Shown here: positions 16,490 through 24,615 of the stretch, piece by piece | How the letters are laid out: each line of letters opens with the position of its first letter | Position numbering within the stretch: position 1 is the first letter of the stretch | Assembly: GCF_014645535.1 (NCBI RefSeq) | Contig: NZ_BMLX01000008.1 | Location: 1-64,000 of the forward strand | From: Silvimonas iriomotensis | GTDB lineage: Bacteria; Pseudomonadota; Gammaproteobacteria; Burkholderiales; Chitinibacteraceae | Direction of reading: 5' to 3' | Length of the DNA stretch: 64,000 nt | Notes under the pieces: generated by a model | The model's database searches: none | What the model saw: the letters and a program-made list of their open reading frames with translations, nothing else | What the model was told of the DNA's origin: nothing | Made by a program: the position numbers and the translations under genes

Positions 16490-17181
16490 TGGTGTTACTT
16501 CAACTTTCTGCAGGCCAAGGCCCGGCCGAGTGCTGTCGCGCGGTAGCCGGTATTTTGAACCGTTTGCTGGCAGAGGCCACCGCTCACGCGATCCCCGCCG
16601 CGGTACTGGAAACCGAGGCCGGCCCACTGGCCAGTACCTTGCGTAGTGCGCTGATTAGTCTGGATGGCCCTGATGCACAGGCTTTCGCACAGGGCTGGGC
16701 CGGTTCGGCGCAATGGATCTGCGCCAGCCCGTATCGGCCTCGGCACGCACGCAAAAACTGGTTTATCGGCATTGCGATATGTGAAACACCGGCATCACTG
16801 CCCGATACCGGTATCCGTTTCGAAGCGTGTCGCGCATCGGGCCCTGGTGGTCAGCATGTAAACAAAACGGAATCCGCCATTCGCGCCACGCATATTGCCT
16901 CCGGCATCAGCGTGCGGGTTGAGACTGAGCGCAGTCAGCATGCCAACAAGCGGCTGGCCATGGCACTCCTCGCGCACAAGCTGGCTGAACATGCCGAACG
17001 CGTTCAGGCGGAGCAACGTGCGGCCCGGCGCCAGTTGCATCATGACGTTGCGCGCGGCAACCCGGTGCGGGTGTTTGCCGGCCTGCAATTTGCGCCAATC
17101 GAGGGAGGGCGGGCGGACGGATCAACCCAGGATTTTTTCCGCCGCCCGCACGCCCCACCAGGAGGCTTCTTCAAACACTGA
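16489..17181 (+). CDS. prfH: Peptide chain release factor homolog PrfH
   Basis: 230 residues starting MVLLQLSAGQGPAECC, the characteristic N-terminus of PrfH. The peptidyl-tRNA hydrolysis motif is GPGGQHVNKTESAIR with GGQ at 120-122, followed by the class-I release-factor helix SQHANKRLAMALL. It lacks the stop-codon-reading domain of RF1/RF2. PrfH normally works with RtcB2 on ribosomes with a cut in the 16S decoding centre. Here only an rtcB stump precedes it, so the gene is orphaned. After GNPVRVFAG (about 197-205) the tail has lost similarity and overlaps the 3' end of the convergent FAD gene by 60 bases. Confidence 0.88.
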   Translation: MVLLQLSAGQGPAECCRAVAGILNRLLAEATAHAIPAAVLETEAGPLASTLRSALISLDGPDAQAFAQGWAGSAQWICASPYRPRHARKNWFIGIAICETPASLPDTGIRFEACRASGPGGQHVNKTESAIRATHIASGISVRVETERSQHANKRLAMALLAHKLAEHAERVQAEQRAARRQLHHDVARGNPVRVFAGLQFAPIEGGRADGSTQDFFRRPHAPPGGFFKH

Positions 17182-18729
17182 AAAGCCGGAGAGGTCGCTA
17201 TGGGCGAAGAGGATTTTGCCGTCGTGCCCACGAAGGGCTTTGAGGCCGGCGTTGTGCATGAAGCCGGGGGCGGGGCTGGCCATGGCGTGGCCGCGCACGG
17301 TGATATCAAGGCCGATGGCGCATTGGCGCAGGCGGCGGCCGTAGACCACGCGAAGATCGCAGGCGGCTTCTTCATACAGTTCTGCCGGTGTGGCGTGTTC
17401 CAGCCATTGGCGGGCTTGTTGCGGGGTGCGGTCGCTATAGACCTGATACGCGGTGAAGACGGTCTGGGGTGGCGGTGCCCACGTGATGTCCTGGTGGGTG
17501 GAGACCACGTAGCCCAGGCCACGGCCGCCATGGATGACGTTATCCCAGGCCAGCGCGGCGCCCGGTTCTTCTGCCGGAAAACCGTCCAGCAAGAAGCTGG
17601 AGATCACCCAGGCGGCGTGTGGCGGCATATGGCTGGCGGCGTCAAAACCGTAGCTGTTGATCTGCGGCACCACGTATTTCGCCACATGCAGGGGCATGGC
17701 GCAGATGGCGCGGTCGGCCTCGATGGTAAAGGTGCGCCAACCTTGCGCAGTTTGTTCCGCGCAGAGCACCTGCACGCCGCTGCGGGTTTCATCAACCCGT
17801 ACTGCCATGCCCTCGCGCCATTGCGCCCGGCTGGACTGCGCCAGATGCCGCGCCAGCGGGTTCAGGCCGCCCGGCCAGGTCAGTACCGCGCCTTCGCTGG
17901 CATTGGCGGCCTGGCCTGCACGCGCGGCAAAGTAATGCAGGCCGGCCCAGGCTGAAATCTGACTGGCCACGGCGCCGAAGTCATCGCGGCAACAGTAGTC
18001 CAGATAGGTACGCAAGCCGGGCGCGGTGTAGCCAGACTGATCCAGCCAGTGGGCAAAGGTTTGTTGATCCAGCGCCAGCCAGTGTGGGTCGGCCGACGAG
18101 AGTTCAACCGGGATACAGAACACGCGTTTGCCGTCGGCGCCGGTGGCTTGTTTGAGTTGGTCGGTGTATCTGAAAAAGCGCGCTTGTTGTTCCCGTTCGC
18201 TGGCGGGTTGCCCTTGCAGCGGCAACAGGCCGTCTTCCCAGCGGCCGTTTACAAACACACGCTCGTCCGGCGCGTGCACCAGTACCCGTTCATCAAACCG
18301 GGGTTTGAGGGCGTAGGGGTCGGCTTCGATCACGCCGGCGTCAAACAGCATGTCGCGCACGTGGCGCGATTCCATGGAGGGCAAGGGCAGATAATGCGCG
18401 CCTTTGGGGTACTGCAACGCGCCAAACGCGCCCCCTGCCGCATTGCCGTAGTGCTCCGGCCCGGCCAGCAGCATGAAGTCTTTGTAACCACCGCGAGCCA
18501 GCCGCCAGCCCGCCGCCAGGCCCGCCACGCCGCTGCCCAGAATCACCGTACCGGTTTTGTAACTGGCCGATGGTGCCGGCAGATTGCGATGGTCGCGCAA
18601 GGCGTGGCCCATGCTCATGCCGGGCGTGTTGACCACCGGCGTGACCTCGCCCCAGCCCAGGCGGGAGCATCCTGCCAGGCCCAGGGCGGCGCTGCCCAGC
18701 AAAAACTGGCGACGCGAAACGCCGCTCAC
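17122..18729 (-). CDS. Exported FAD-dependent amine-oxidase-like oxidoreductase
   Basis: 535 residues from a GTG start that overlaps the upstream stop (GTGA). The N-terminus MSGVSRRQFLLGSAALGLAG has a twin-arginine motif and then LAGC, a possible lipobox, so it is probably Tat-exported and perhaps lipid-anchored. The FAD-binding dinucleotide fold is VILGSGVAGLAAGWRLARGG (about 63-82); the C-terminal region ends in an FAD-contact-like IKLFAH-type strand (ILFAHSDLSGFSVFEEA). It belongs to the flavin amine oxidase / NAD(P)-binding group. Coupling to a membrane spermidine-synthase-like gene, with speD across the divergent promoter, suggests that it oxidises a polyamine or derivative in the periplasm; this is an inference. 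Confidence 0.82.
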   Translation of the reverse strand: MSGVSRRQFLLGSAALGLAGCSRLGWGEVTPVVNTPGMSMGHALRDHRNLPAPSASYKTGTVILGSGVAGLAAGWRLARGGYKDFMLLAGPEHYGNAAGGAFGALQYPKGAHYLPLPSMESRHVRDMLFDAGVIEADPYALKPRFDERVLVHAPDERVFVNGRWEDGLLPLQGQPASEREQQARFFRYTDQLKQATGADGKRVFCIPVELSSADPHWLALDQQTFAHWLDQSGYTAPGLRTYLDYCCRDDFGAVASQISAWAGLHYFAARAGQAANASEGAVLTWPGGLNPLARHLAQSSRAQWREGMAVRVDETRSGVQVLCAEQTAQGWRTFTIEADRAICAMPLHVAKYVVPQINSYGFDAASHMPPHAAWVISSFLLDGFPAEEPGAALAWDNVIHGGRGLGYVVSTHQDITWAPPPQTVFTAYQVYSDRTPQQARQWLEHATPAELYEEAACDLRVVYGRRLRQCAIGLDITVRGHAMASPAPGFMHNAGLKALRGHDGKILFAHSDLSGFSVFEEASWWGVRAAEKILG

Positions 18730-20261
18730 CGGATCACCTGATCCCAGTCTTGTTCGAAGTACCGCACCAGCGACTGGTTGTTCAAGTGGTTGGGCTCAAC
18801 CGGAATGCGTTTCATGTCGGGCGGGAAGGTAAACATTTCCTGCGTTGTCGCCGCGTTCAGGTACTGCATGGGCAGGCGGTAACTGGTTGGCGGGGTGAAG
18901 TCCCGCCGCTTGCTGGCCAGCACAAAACCCCATTCGCCAAACGAGGGCACATACAGGTGATAAGGCCAGGTATTGAAGCCGGCCTCACGCAGGGTGGCGT
19001 CAATGCACCAGTAGGCATGCGGTGCAAAGTAAGGCGAGGTCGACTGGATCACCGCGTAGCCGTTCTCTGCCAGGTGATGGGCCAGCAGGCGGTACACCGG
19101 CACACTGTACAGCTTGCCAAGGCCAAAGCTGGATGGGTCCGGGAAATCAACAATCACGGCATCGAACACCCCGGTCGATTGCTCCAGCCAGCGGCCGGCA
19201 TCGGCGTTGATGATGGTCACGCGCGGATCATGAAACGAATTGTGATTGAGCGCGCGCAGGGTGTCCGAGGTGGAGAACAAGTCGGTCATGGCGTGATCCA
19301 GATCAACCAGCGTGACGTGCTTGATATTGGGGTAACGCAGCACCTCTCGCAGCGCCAGACCATCGCCCCCGCCCAGGATCAGCACGGATTGCGCCCAGGG
19401 CGAGGCCTGCATCAGCGGGTGCACCAGCCCTTCGTGATAACGGTATTCATCGCGCGAGGAAAACTGCAGGTTGCCGTTGATGTACAGGCGCAGATCGTCT
19501 TTCCAGCGCGTGACCACCAGCCGCTGGTACGGCGTGGTTCTGGCGTAAATGATCTCATCGCCATACAGGCCTTTTTCGGCGATGTAGGTCAGTTTCTCGC
19601 CCACGGCAAAGCCGCCGGCCAGCAGGCACAGCAACATGCTAGCCGCCAGCACGCGCTGCCGGGCGTTTTTGACTTCGTGCCGGAAAATCCAGGTGGTCCA
19701 GATCGCCACCGCCAGGTTGGACATGCCAAACAGAAAACCGGTACGGGACAAACCCAGGCGCGGGGCAAGCACCAGCGGGAACAGCAGCGAAACCACCAGC
19801 GCGCCCAGATAGTCAAACGTCAGTACGCGGCTCACCAGTTCTTTGAACTCGGTCTGGCGCGCGTTGAATATGCGCATGACCAGCGGGATTTCCATGCCGA
19901 CAAGAATGCCCAGCACCAGCACAAGGGCATACAGCACGGTGCGGAACGGGGCAGAAAGCCAGGCAAACACCAGGAACAGCGCGGCGGCAGAAACGCCACC
20001 GATCACGCCGACCAGCATTTCGATATCGACAAAGCGCGTCAGCGTGTCTTCATCACGCACATAGCGCGACAAATGCGAGCCGATCCCCATGGCAAACAGA
20101 TAACAGCCGATGATGGAAGAGAACTGGAGGATGGAATCACCCAGCAGATAGCTGGAGAGCGCGCCGGCGATCAACTCGTACGCCAGGCCGCAGGAGGCCA
20201 CCACAAACACCGACAGGACCAGTGCGCGATCTGGCAAAACTGCGGCCGAAGCTGAACGCAT
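18726..20261 (-). CDS. Membrane-bound spermidine synthase-like protein
   Basis: The 511-residue protein joins an N-terminal membrane domain of about seven helices (about 12-215; GLAYELIAGALSSYLLG is the family signature) to a C-terminal spermidine synthase/SAM-fold domain (about 235-490). Motifs: LILGGGDGLALREVLRYPN (nucleotide fold) and VDLDHAMTD, then DAVIVDFPDPSSF with the catalytic-type Asp, and LYSVPVYRLL. It would transfer an aminopropyl group from decarboxylated SAM made by SpeD, encoded divergently at 23516. An AAGGA site precedes the start. The stop overlaps the oxidoreductase start, so the pair forms one operon. Confidence 0.88.
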   Translation of the reverse strand: MRSASAAVLPDRALVLSVFVVASCGLAYELIAGALSSYLLGDSILQFSSIIGCYLFAMGIGSHLSRYVRDEDTLTRFVDIEMLVGVIGGVSAAALFLVFAWLSAPFRTVLYALVLVLGILVGMEIPLVMRIFNARQTEFKELVSRVLTFDYLGALVVSLLFPLVLAPRLGLSRTGFLFGMSNLAVAIWTTWIFRHEVKNARQRVLAASMLLCLLAGGFAVGEKLTYIAEKGLYGDEIIYARTTPYQRLVVTRWKDDLRLYINGNLQFSSRDEYRYHEGLVHPLMQASPWAQSVLILGGGDGLALREVLRYPNIKHVTLVDLDHAMTDLFSTSDTLRALNHNSFHDPRVTIINADAGRWLEQSTGVFDAVIVDFPDPSSFGLGKLYSVPVYRLLAHHLAENGYAVIQSTSPYFAPHAYWCIDATLREAGFNTWPYHLYVPSFGEWGFVLASKRRDFTPPTSYRLPMQYLNAATTQEMFTFPPDMKRIPVEPNHLNNQSLVRYFEQDWDQVIR

Positions 20262-20346
20262 TAACAGGAATTCCTTAAGACTGATTGTCGCTACATACCG
20301 ACAAAGAGTGGCTACAATTGCACTCTCATGAAAGGAGCGCCGCGCA

Positions 20347-20732
20347 ATGGTACAGCTTTACGCCTACCTGCTTCATCTGATGACCGCTTTTGTGCTGCTG
20401 TTGTGTTCACGTTTGTGTACGTGAAGATCACCCCGATTGATGAATTTGCGCTGATCCGCCGCGGCGTCGTGGCTGCCGCGCTGTCGCTGGGTGGCGCGCT
20501 GGTGGGCTTCGGGCTGACGCTGGCGTCGGCCATTACCCGCTATGACCAGTACACCGTGGTGTTCGCCTGGGCGATCAGCGCCATGGTGATCCAGTTGCTG
20601 ACTTACGCGGTGGTTACCCGTTTGCTGCCGCAAATGAATGAAGCGTTGCAAAACAACAACGTCGCCATGGGCGCGCTGATGGGATCCACCTCGCTGACCG
20701 TGGGGATTCTCAACGCCGCCTGCCTGAGCTAG
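20347..20732 (+). pseudogene. DUF350 membrane protein with an apparent frameshift
   Basis: The natural start ATG at 20347 encodes MVQLYAYLLHLMTAFVLLL, the first helix, but that frame stops at 20422-20424. The rest of the family sequence (VFTFVYVKITPIDEFALIRR, then GVVAAALSLGGALVGFGL, and the end NNNVAMGALMGSTSLTVG) is read in another frame from 20403 to 20732. A shift of -1 at the TTG codon at 20401-20403 joins both halves seamlessly into about 128 residues with four helices. So the gene either has lost one base recently, uses recoding, or carries a sequence error. It is the first gene of the SPFH/DUF4178/speD operon. Confidence 0.75.
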
Positions 20733-20815
20733 GCCGGACCTTTTATACGGCTTTACATGCCAGTGCCCCCACCGGGCACACCCCGCATCCAGGAATCTTC
20801 ACCGGAGTACACACC

Positions 20816-21856
20816 ATGAGCCTTGGTTCTTTTATCAAGAAGCAGTTCATCGACATCCTGCAATGGAACGAGGAAGGCGATGGCACGCTGGCCTGGCGCT
20901 ATCCCATGCAGGATTTTGAAATCCAGTACGGTGGCAGCCTGACGGTGCGTGAATCGCAAATGGCCGTGTTTGTGAACGAAGGCAAGATTGCCGATGTGTT
21001 CGGGCCAGGCATGTACAAGCTCACCACACAGACCTTGCCGGTGCTGACCTACCTGAAAAACTGGGACAAGCTGTTTGAATCCCCTTTCAAGTCAGACGTG
21101 TATTTCTTCAGCACCCGCCTGCAACTGGGCCGCAAGTGGGGCACGCCGCAGCCGGTGACGCTGCGCGACAAAGACTTTGACATGGTGCGGCTGCGCGCCT
21201 TTGGCATGTATGCCTACAAGGTGGCCGATCCCAAGACCTTCTTCACCGAAGTCAGCGGCACGCGTGAGCGTTACACCGTGGATGACATGGAGCAGCAACT
21301 CAGAAATCTGATTGTGGCCGGCATGGCCCCGGCGCTGGGTAATGCCGGCGTGCCGTTCCTGGATATGGCGGCCAACCAGAGCCTGATGGGCGACAAGCTG
21401 CGCGAGGGGCTGACACCGCTGTTTGAGCGCTATGGCCTGGCGCTCGATACCTTTGCGGTCGAGAGCATTTCCTTGCCGGAAGACCTGCAAAAAGCCATCG
21501 ACACCCGCATCAGCATGGGCATGGTCGGGGATATGGGCCGCTTTACGCAGTACCAGACCGCGCAAGCCATTCCGCTGGCAGCGCAGAATGAGGGCGGCCT
21601 GGCCGGCACGGGCGCCAGCCTGGCAGCGGGCGTGGCATTTGGCCAGGTCATGGCCAACAGCATGGGCGCCGCCGTGACCGGCGCCGGCGCGGCACCCGCC
21701 GTTGCGGTGGGCGCCCCGATCGCCGCCGCCGCACCGGCCGCCGATGGCCCCGAAGCACGCCTTGCCCAGCTCAAGGGTTTGCTGGACAAAGGGCTGATCT
21801 CGGCCGCGGATTATGACTCGGCCAAGGCGGAAATCCTCAAAAAGCTGATCGGCTAA
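20816..21856 (+). CDS. SPFH/band-7 protein with SHOCT tail
   Basis: 346 residues. The N-terminal and central part is an SPFH domain of the virion-core-protein-like group (about 20-240: GDGTLAWRYPMQDFEIQYGG, SQMAVFVNEGKIADVFGPG, RAFGMYAYKVADPKTFF). An Ala/Gly-rich linker follows (about 255-310), then a SHOCT helix pair (about 314-345; LAQLKGLLDKGLISAADYD). SPFH proteins form membrane-associated rings or scaffolds, and SHOCT is a small oligomerisation module. It lies 84 bases after DUF350 and 16 bases before DUF4178 in one operon. A membrane-maintenance role, perhaps with polyamines, is inferred from the cluster. Confidence 0.9.
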   Translation: MSLGSFIKKQFIDILQWNEEGDGTLAWRYPMQDFEIQYGGSLTVRESQMAVFVNEGKIADVFGPGMYKLTTQTLPVLTYLKNWDKLFESPFKSDVYFFSTRLQLGRKWGTPQPVTLRDKDFDMVRLRAFGMYAYKVADPKTFFTEVSGTRERYTVDDMEQQLRNLIVAGMAPALGNAGVPFLDMAANQSLMGDKLREGLTPLFERYGLALDTFAVESISLPEDLQKAIDTRISMGMVGDMGRFTQYQTAQAIPLAAQNEGGLAGTGASLAAGVAFGQVMANSMGAAVTGAGAAPAVAVGAPIAAAAPAADGPEARLAQLKGLLDKGLISAADYDSAKAEILKKLIG

Positions 21857-21872
21857 GGTTTTCCAGAGGCTC

Positions 21873-23339
21873 ATGGCGGAACCCATCTACAAAACAGCCT
21901 GTCCGGCGTGCGGTGCGCCGGTCAGTTTCCGGTCCAGCGCGTCGGTCATGGCGGTGTGCAGCTATTGCCAGAGCACCCTGCTGCGCGACGCGGACAGCGT
22001 GCGCGACATCGGCAAGATGTCCGAAGTGCTGGCCGACTACTCGCCCATCCAGCTGGGCACCTCCGGCCTGTATCAGGGCCAGACCTTCACGGTGGTCGGG
22101 CGTATCCAGTTGCAGTACGAAGACGGCTACTGGAACGAGTGGTACTGCAGCTTTGATGATGGCAGCGCCGGCTGGCTGGCCGACGCCTCTGGCCAGTATG
22201 TGTTTACCGTGGACGCGCCTGTACCGGCCAACGCCCCCTTGTTTGAAAGCCTGCGACCCGGCATGGGCTTTGCCCATCTGGATACGCTGTGGAACATGGC
22301 CGACGCGCGCACTGCCCGCTGTGTGGCAGGGCAAGGCGAACTGCCGTTTGCAGTGGGTGCGGGTTATGAAGTCAAAGCGGCAGATTTCCGCAGCCGCGAC
22401 CGGTTCTTGACGCTGGACTGGTCCGAGCCGCAACTGCGATGTTATGTCGGCAAATCCGTCACCCTGGATGGCATGAAATGCCAGCTGCTGCGCGAAGGCA
22501 GCGCCATTGCCGATACCGCCGGCCGCCTGCGCGGCAAGATCAGCGCCGTGAACTGCCCGCAATGTGGCTCGCCCATTGCTTATGCGCCCGGGCTGACCCG
22601 CTTCATGATCTGCCCGGCCTGCCACGCCGAAAGCGCCAACACGCCAGAGCGGCAAGAAGTGCTGGCGACAGAGCAACAGCTGCAATCCGTGCGCACCACG
22701 CTCAAGCCCGGCGACAGCGGCAACATTGATGGCGTGTTGTGGGATGTGCTGGGCGTGATGGTGCGCCGGGAAGTAGGCGAGAACGACAAGTGGACTGAAT
22801 ATCTGCTCTTCAATGTCATGAAGGGCTTTTTGTGGCTGGTGGAAACCAGCGACGGCTGGCAACGCGTCAACGTCATGGACATCTGGCCCGTGCCGGTGGG
22901 CGACAAGATCAGCTTTGAATCGGCCAGTTTTGATCACCTTTACCAGTACACCGGCGAGGTGACCTGGGCTGCCGGCTCATTCAACTGGCGCGTCAAGGTG
23001 GGTGATCGCACCGTCATCAACGACTACCGCCGGGCCAGCATCACGCTCACCAGCGAGGCCACCCCGCAGGAAATGACGTGGTCACGCGCCCAGGCCGTCA
23101 CCCCGGACGAGCTGGCCAAATGGTTCCCCAACATCAAGACGGTGGCCAAGGGCAACACCAGCGCGGCCCGCAGCGCAACCAAAGAGCTGGAGACCATCGC
23201 CAAAATCTTTTCCTGGCTGATGGTGATCATCAACGTGCCGCTTCTGTTCAGCGATGACGACTCCATCATGCCCATCATGATTTGCGCTTTTGCCCTGTTG
23301 TTCCTGTGGGTCCCCATCTGGGCGACGCGCGAAACCTGA
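21873..23339 (+). CDS. DUF4178 protein with two zinc ribbons and C-terminal membrane helices
   Basis: 488 residues. A first Cys4 ribbon at about 10-31 (CPACGAP...CSYC) leads into a DUF4178 domain (about 50-200; IQLGTSGLYQGQTFTVVGRI, YWNEWYCSFDDG). A second ribbon, CPQCGSP...CPACHAE (about 229-252), leads into a second DUF4178 unit (about 275-420; SGNIDGVLWDVLGVMVRR, WTEYLLFN). So the protein is an internal duplication of ribbon plus DUF4178. Two hydrophobic helices end it (about 445-485). Members sit with DUF350, SPFH and spermidine synthase-like genes in many bacteria (family knowledge); the biochemical role is unknown. It is 19 bases upstream of a tiny membrane-protein gene. Confidence 0.88.
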   Translation: MAEPIYKTACPACGAPVSFRSSASVMAVCSYCQSTLLRDADSVRDIGKMSEVLADYSPIQLGTSGLYQGQTFTVVGRIQLQYEDGYWNEWYCSFDDGSAGWLADASGQYVFTVDAPVPANAPLFESLRPGMGFAHLDTLWNMADARTARCVAGQGELPFAVGAGYEVKAADFRSRDRFLTLDWSEPQLRCYVGKSVTLDGMKCQLLREGSAIADTAGRLRGKISAVNCPQCGSPIAYAPGLTRFMICPACHAESANTPERQEVLATEQQLQSVRTTLKPGDSGNIDGVLWDVLGVMVRREVGENDKWTEYLLFNVMKGFLWLVETSDGWQRVNVMDIWPVPVGDKISFESASFDHLYQYTGEVTWAAGSFNWRVKVGDRTVINDYRRASITLTSEATPQEMTWSRAQAVTPDELAKWFPNIKTVAKGNTSAARSATKELETIAKIFSWLMVIINVPLLFSDDDSIMPIMICAFALLFLWVPIWATRET

Positions 23340-23357
23340 CCGGACCAGCACGCCACA

Positions 23358-23519
23358 ATGCCCAAACATCTTTTCTACCTGCTCTACGCCATCGCCATTG
23401 TCGGTGGCGGCACCCTGCTGGATTACAACGTCAGCCGCGCCGGCAGCCGCAGCAGTGGCGGCTATTACGGTGGCTCGCCGGGCGCCGGCGGCTGGGTTTC
23501 GGGGGGACACCATAAATGA
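23358..23519 (+). CDS. 53-residue Gly/Ser-rich membrane peptide in the speD operon
   Basis: Too short for most gene callers. MPKHLFYLLYAIAIVGGGTL forms one hydrophobic N-terminal helix, followed by a Gly/Ser/Tyr-rich tail (about 28-50) ending GGHHK. It starts 19 bases after the DUF4178 stop and its stop overlaps the speD start (ATGA), so it is embedded in a coupled operon, which supports that it is real. It could be a small membrane component of the SPFH/DUF4178 assembly. No family is recognised. Confidence 0.7.
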   Translation: MPKHLFYLLYAIAIVGGGTLLDYNVSRAGSRSSGGYYGGSPGAGGWVSGGHHK

Positions 23520-23872
23520 ACGATGCATATACGCCCGGCATGCACGTACTGGCTGACTTTCATGGCGTTGATCCGGCCTTGCTCAGCGATGTCATTCCCT
23601 TGCAAACCGCCCTGAAAGACGCCGCCGCTGCGGCCGAGGCATCGGTCATCGCCTCGCACTTTCATCACTTCGGCCCGCAAATGGGGGTGACGGGGGTGCT
23701 GCTGTTGCGTGAGTCTCATATCAGCATCCACACCTGGCCCGAAACAGGTCTGGCGGTGATCGACATCTTCATGTGTGGCCACGCCCAGCCCAAACGCGCT
23801 CTTGCCGCACTGCAACACAGTTTGCGGCCAACGCGCGTCGTCAGTCAGAGCATCCGCCGCGGCGCACCATAA
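23516..23872 (+). CDS. speD: S-adenosylmethionine decarboxylase proenzyme (class 1B)
   Basis: 118 residues, the normal size of the short prokaryotic proenzyme. Self-cleavage between Glu66 and Ser67 in LLRESHISIHTWPE makes the pyruvoyl group; His72 and Cys87 (IDIFMCG) are the processing and catalytic residues. It makes decarboxylated SAM, the aminopropyl donor used by spermidine synthase; a membrane-bound synthase-like protein is encoded divergently at 18726. The start overlaps the 53-residue peptide gene by ATGA. This is the last gene of the operon. Confidence 0.95.
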   Translation: MNDAYTPGMHVLADFHGVDPALLSDVIPLQTALKDAAAAAEASVIASHFHHFGPQMGVTGVLLLRESHISIHTWPETGLAVIDIFMCGHAQPKRALAALQHSLRPTRVVSQSIRRGAP

Positions 23873-24124
23873 AAGAGCCGTCCGGCGCGGCTGATATACC
23901 ACTCATCCGCTTGCGGTTTGACTATTGACAAATTTTGCTCTGCAGCAGAGCATATGCCCACGGGTTATCGCCCTTCCCTGCCGTCTCCTTGGTAAACCAT
24001 GCCAGGACTTTCTCCAGATCCATATGGTTGCCGGGTAGACGCGTCCTGTTTTTTTATTCCGTGTCTTGTTCCCGGCCTGTGTTTGTGGCGCCTTGCGGCG
24101 CATTGAGGATGCTAATGGTCGGTC

Positions 24125-24328
24125 ATGAACGAGAGTCTGTACGTCTTGCAATACAGTCCTGAAACCAGGAATTTCCACGTCGAAAAACTGCATGTGATGC
24201 TGGACAAGAACCAGCAAGCCTTCCAGAGCGGAAAGCCCGTTGATTATGTGCCATTGGGTATGTATGAACGGCTCGATGAGCTACTGGAAGAAAAAGCCCG
24301 CTTGATCAAAGCACGGGCGCGGCGCTGA
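24125..24328 (+). CDS. Small hypothetical protein, 67 residues
   Basis: Not recognised. The frame MNESLYVLQYSPETRNFHVE... is mixed helix and strand and ends in a charged helix, LDELLEEKARLIKARARR. There is no clear Shine-Dalgarno: the nearest purine run is GAGGATG 17 bases upstream. A rho-independent terminator follows at 24366. Being monocistronic with its own terminator supports it modestly. Confidence 0.5.
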   Translation: MNESLYVLQYSPETRNFHVEKLHVMLDKNQQAFQSGKPVDYVPLGMYERLDELLEEKARLIKARARR

Positions 24329-24365
24329 TGGCCAGATAAGCCATCGCGGTGGAGATAGACAGATC

Positions 24366-24389
24366 AGCCGGCCAATGCCGGCTTTTTTG
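24366..24389 (+). terminator. Intrinsic terminator after the 67-residue gene
   Basis: AGCCGGC, loop CAAT, GCCGGCT, then five more T. The stem begins 38 bases after the stop codon. Confidence 0.8.
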
Positions 24390-24424
24390 TTGGCTGCAAG
24401 ATGTGCAGCCAGAGGCGGAAAAAC

Positions 24425-24454
24425 AAAAAGCCCAATCTTTCGACTGGGCTTTTT
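24425..24454. terminator. Bidirectional terminator beside tRNA-Met
   Basis: AAAAAGCCCA and TGGGCTTTTT form a 10-bp stem with a 10-base loop. On the minus strand it lies 10 bases beyond the tRNA 3' end and would terminate it; on the plus strand it backs up the terminator at 24366. Confidence 0.85.
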
Positions 24455-24464
24455 GCTTGAATGC

Positions 24465-24540
24465 TGGTTGCGGGAACAGGACTCGAACCTGTGACCTTCG
24501 GGTTATGAGCCCGACGAGCTGCCAACTGCTCCATCCCGCG
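24465..24540 (-). tRNA. Initiator tRNA-Met (CAT anticodon)
   Basis: The minus strand folds into a 76-base cloverleaf starting CGCGGGATGG and ending CCCGCAACCA, with encoded CCA. The anticodon stem-loop is CGGGCTCATAACCCG, where three G-C pairs flank the CAT anticodon loop, and the first base C is unpaired against A72. Both are hallmarks of the initiator tRNA. The T arm is CAGGTTCGAGTCCTG. A terminator follows it. Confidence 0.95.
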
Positions 24541-24615
24541 ACAGAGAAGAAGAGTATGTCATGCAACCCGAGACCTGTCAACACCAATTGCCATTTAATT
24601 GAAATATATCGCCGC

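Noticed and set aside
16489-17181. Fragment of release factor 1 or 2
   Set aside because: The N-terminus and length match PrfH, a distinct family that naturally lacks the codon-recognition domain.
23516-23872. Truncated S-adenosylmethionine decarboxylase
   Set aside because: 118 residues is normal for the class 1B proenzyme, and cleavage site and catalytic residues are all present.
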